From NCBI GenBank assembly GCA_046582495.1, contig JAYGEG010000089.1, positions 1 to 6,785 on the forward strand: DNA of 6,785 bases, written 5' to 3'. The DNA is from TMED23 sp913054205. Lineage in GTDB: Bacteria > Pseudomonadota > Alphaproteobacteria > Rhodospirillales > UBA2165. Below, piece by piece: positions 6,039 to 6,785 of the stretch. Made by a program: the position numbers and the translations under genes. The notes under the pieces were generated by a model. It saw only the letters and a program-made list of their open reading frames with translations, made no database searches and was not told the origin of the DNA. Each line of letters begins with the position of its first letter. The first letter of the stretch is position 1.

Positions 6039-6046
6039 CTCCTCCC
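6039..6046 (-). promoter_or_regulatory. Strong ribosome binding site for the TTG start of rnhB
   Basis: On the minus strand GGGAGGAG ends 8 bases before the TTG start at 6030. This near-consensus Shine-Dalgarno supports the unusual initiation codon. It lies at the edge of the GC-rich palindromic element, so the repeat seems to have donated it. Confidence 0.75.
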
Positions 6047-6163
6047 TCTCCTCTTGTAGAAGAGGGTCGGGGTGAGGGGTCACCTTAAAAATGCACCCTC
6101 CCCTAGCCAATCCCAGCAAGGGAGGGGAAAATTATTATTTATCCCAATCCCCAACCCTCTGGG
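6041..6163. repeat. Nested palindromic, REP-like element between DUF952 gene and rnhB
   Basis: Three inverted pairings are visible. A tight hairpin joins CCTCTT (6050-6055) and AAGAGG (6060-6065). A longer pair of arms, 6061-6078 with 6143-6160, matches at 14 of 18 positions (AGAGGGT, GGGG and GGG blocks). Inside it CCCTCCC (6096-6102) pairs with GGGAGGG (6120-6126). The wording, with blocks like AGAGGGTCGGGGTGAGGGG, resembles dispersed intergenic repeats I know from many proteobacterial genomes; I cannot confirm other copies from one window. The right arm lies inside the end of the DUF952 gene and the left edge is the ribosome site of rnhB. Confidence 0.6.
6087..6126 (-). terminator. Terminator-like hairpin after the DUF952 gene
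   Basis: Read on the minus strand, CCCTCCC (6126-6120), a 17-base loop and GGGAGGG (6102-6096) are followed by TGCA and five T (6091-6087). It lies 13 bases past the DUF952 stop. The GC-rich stem plus T-run fits intrinsic termination, but the long loop and the four bases before the T-run weaken it, so some read-through into rnhB is likely. Confidence 0.45.
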
Positions 6164-6495
6164 AAAATATGCTTGCCGTCGGCGTCCAGGATCAGCTTGA
6201 ACGTGCGGATCACGGTCACGACCGGCAAATCGTCATAGAGATGTGGGAACAGCATATCATTGCGAGAGGCTTCCCATTTTAGCGCGGCGCCAAGCTTTTC
6301 GGGATCAACTTCCAGCAATACCAACCCATCTTGACCGGCCCGGTGCTTGGCAGCACTTTCGATCACCTGAGAGCCACCTGAAAAATGAATAAAACCATCG
6401 GCTTGATCTTGAGACGAGCCGCCGTAACTTCCGCTTGCCTGAGCTGCCGTCCATTCATCGGCCCGGCAGATATGATAGATTGGCCCGCTTGTCAT
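6139..6495 (-). CDS. DUF952 family protein
   Basis: A 118-residue cytosolic protein of the DUF952 family. The conserved blocks are the N-terminal IYHICRADEW (6-15), DGFIHFS (33-39), LVLLEVDPEKLG (58-69) and FPHLYDDLP (83-91). The function is not established; I recall the fold being grouped with ADP-ribosyltransferase-like domains, and H8, H37 and H85 are the polar residues to look at, but this is not certain. Beyond the usual end of the family the protein runs about 25 residues more, finishing in FPEGWGLG; the codons for that end fall in a degenerate arm of the palindromic element, so the tail may be repeat-derived. The start ATG is two bases after the stop of the acidic-protein gene (TAA-TA-ATG), which suggests translational coupling; no good Shine-Dalgarno is seen at normal spacing. 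Confidence 0.9.
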   Translation of the reverse strand: MTSGPIYHICRADEWTAAQASGSYGGSSQDQADGFIHFSGGSQVIESAAKHRAGQDGLVLLEVDPEKLGAALKWEASRNDMLFPHLYDDLPVVTVIRTFKLILDADGKHIFPEGWGLG

Positions 6496-6497
6496 TA

Positions 6498-6785
6498 TTA
6501 GGCTTTTAACCTTGCCTTGAGCGCACGAAGATAGCGAATATCCATCTGTTCGAATTCACCGTCCTTGATATCCTGTTCGTATTCCTTGAGCTCTTCTTTT
6601 GTTGTCTCTGAAATTTCAAGCGCGCGAATGGCGTTGATTAAGCTAGCAGCCTCTTGTTTTTCTTCATCGCTGAGCGGGTTGTCGCCATCATCATCTTCTT
6701 CTTCGTCATCCGGCAATGACTGTTCGTCTTCGTCTTCGGCTTCGTCTTCGGCTTCGTCTTCGGCTTCGGCTTCGGCTTCGTCGTC
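6498..6785 (-). CDS. Acidic repeat-containing protein, 5' end outside the window
   Basis: The reading frame is open to the window edge, so this is the C-terminal part (95 codons plus stop) of a longer gene. A TTG at 6716 could be taken as a start, but the frame continues upstream without a stop and with the same composition, so I treat the gene as partial. The visible protein begins with an acidic run of Glu-Ala and Glu-Asp pairs (23 residues up to QS), then PDDEEEDDDGDNP, and ends in a charged, helical region of about 57 residues (LSDEEKQEAASLINAIRALE... to KARLKA) that may form a coiled coil or small helical bundle. I do not recognise the family. It is two bases upstream of, and probably cotranscribed with, the DUF952 gene. 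The acidic tract could bind basic proteins or metal ions, but nothing in the sequence decides this. Confidence 0.75.
   Translation of the reverse strand, partial: DDEAEAEAEDEAEDEAEDEDEQSLPDDEEEDDDGDNPLSDEEKQEAASLINAIRALEISETTKEELKEYEQDIKDGEFEQMDIRYLRALKARLKA
6726..6779 (-). repeat. Hexanucleotide tandem repeat (GAAGCC/GAAGAC)
   Basis: Nine in-frame hexamers on the minus strand are GAAGCC or GAAGAC, differing only at the fifth base, and partly alternate to give a 12-base period. They encode Glu-Ala and Glu-Asp pairs. Six-base units change protein length without shifting frame. The array may continue past the window edge. Confidence 0.9.

Noticed and set aside
6714..6716. TTG as the start of the acidic protein
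   Set aside because: The frame stays open to the window edge with the same acidic repeat composition, and no ribosome site precedes the TTG, so the gene is better read as cut by the window.

Overview
The window looks like chromosomal, mostly vertically inherited DNA from an alphaproteobacterium with moderate GC. Three things point there: a full-length CcrM-type GANTC adenine methyltransferase next to RNase HII, a small HIG1-type twin-transmembrane protein, and a run of HIG1 gene, PduO-type cobalamin adenosyltransferase, etfB, etfA and 3-hydroxyacyl-CoA dehydrogenase that I know as a common alphaproteobacterial gene order. I see no transposase, phage gene, CRISPR array, tRNA or rRNA.

Plus strand, 1-4209. 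An AT-rich non-coding stretch (1-204) precedes a 146-residue protein that I read as a possible catalytically degenerate GIY-YIG-fold protein (205-645). Close behind come the HIG1 protein (667-882) and the adenosyltransferase (900-1463). After a 135-base gap with a good sigma70-like promoter and a perfect 7-bp inverted repeat come etfB (1599-2348), etfA (2361-3293) and the dehydrogenase (3328-4209). ETF carries electrons from acyl-CoA dehydrogenases, the dehydrogenase oxidises 3-hydroxyacyl-CoA, and the adenosyltransferase makes the cofactor that methylmalonyl-CoA mutase needs. Together they fit acyl-CoA, branched-chain amino acid, propionyl-CoA or polyhydroxybutyrate metabolism feeding a respiratory chain, with HIG1 as a possible respiratory-complex accessory.

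Minus strand, 4224-6785. These genes converge on the plus-strand block, and the two facing stop codons sit in one hairpin. Read in their own direction they are: an acidic protein cut by the window edge (6785-6498), a DUF952 protein (6495-6139), RNase HII (rnhB, 6030-5404) and ccrM (5312-4224). The DUF952-rnhB gap holds a GC-rich nested palindromic element that resembles dispersed REP-like repeats. It appears to supply the last codons of the DUF952 gene, a terminator-like hairpin and the ribosome binding site of rnhB, which starts at TTG.

The most striking non-coding signal is in the rnhB-ccrM gap: seven GANTC sites, the target of CcrM, within 96 bp (5327-5422), three of them in a perfect hairpin over the rnhB stop. 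Elsewhere in the window I found only about a dozen by eye. This suggests methylation-sensitive autoregulation of ccrM. I found no convincing wholly new multi-gene system; the interest lies in regulatory DNA, the degenerate GIY-YIG-like protein and the acidic repeat protein.
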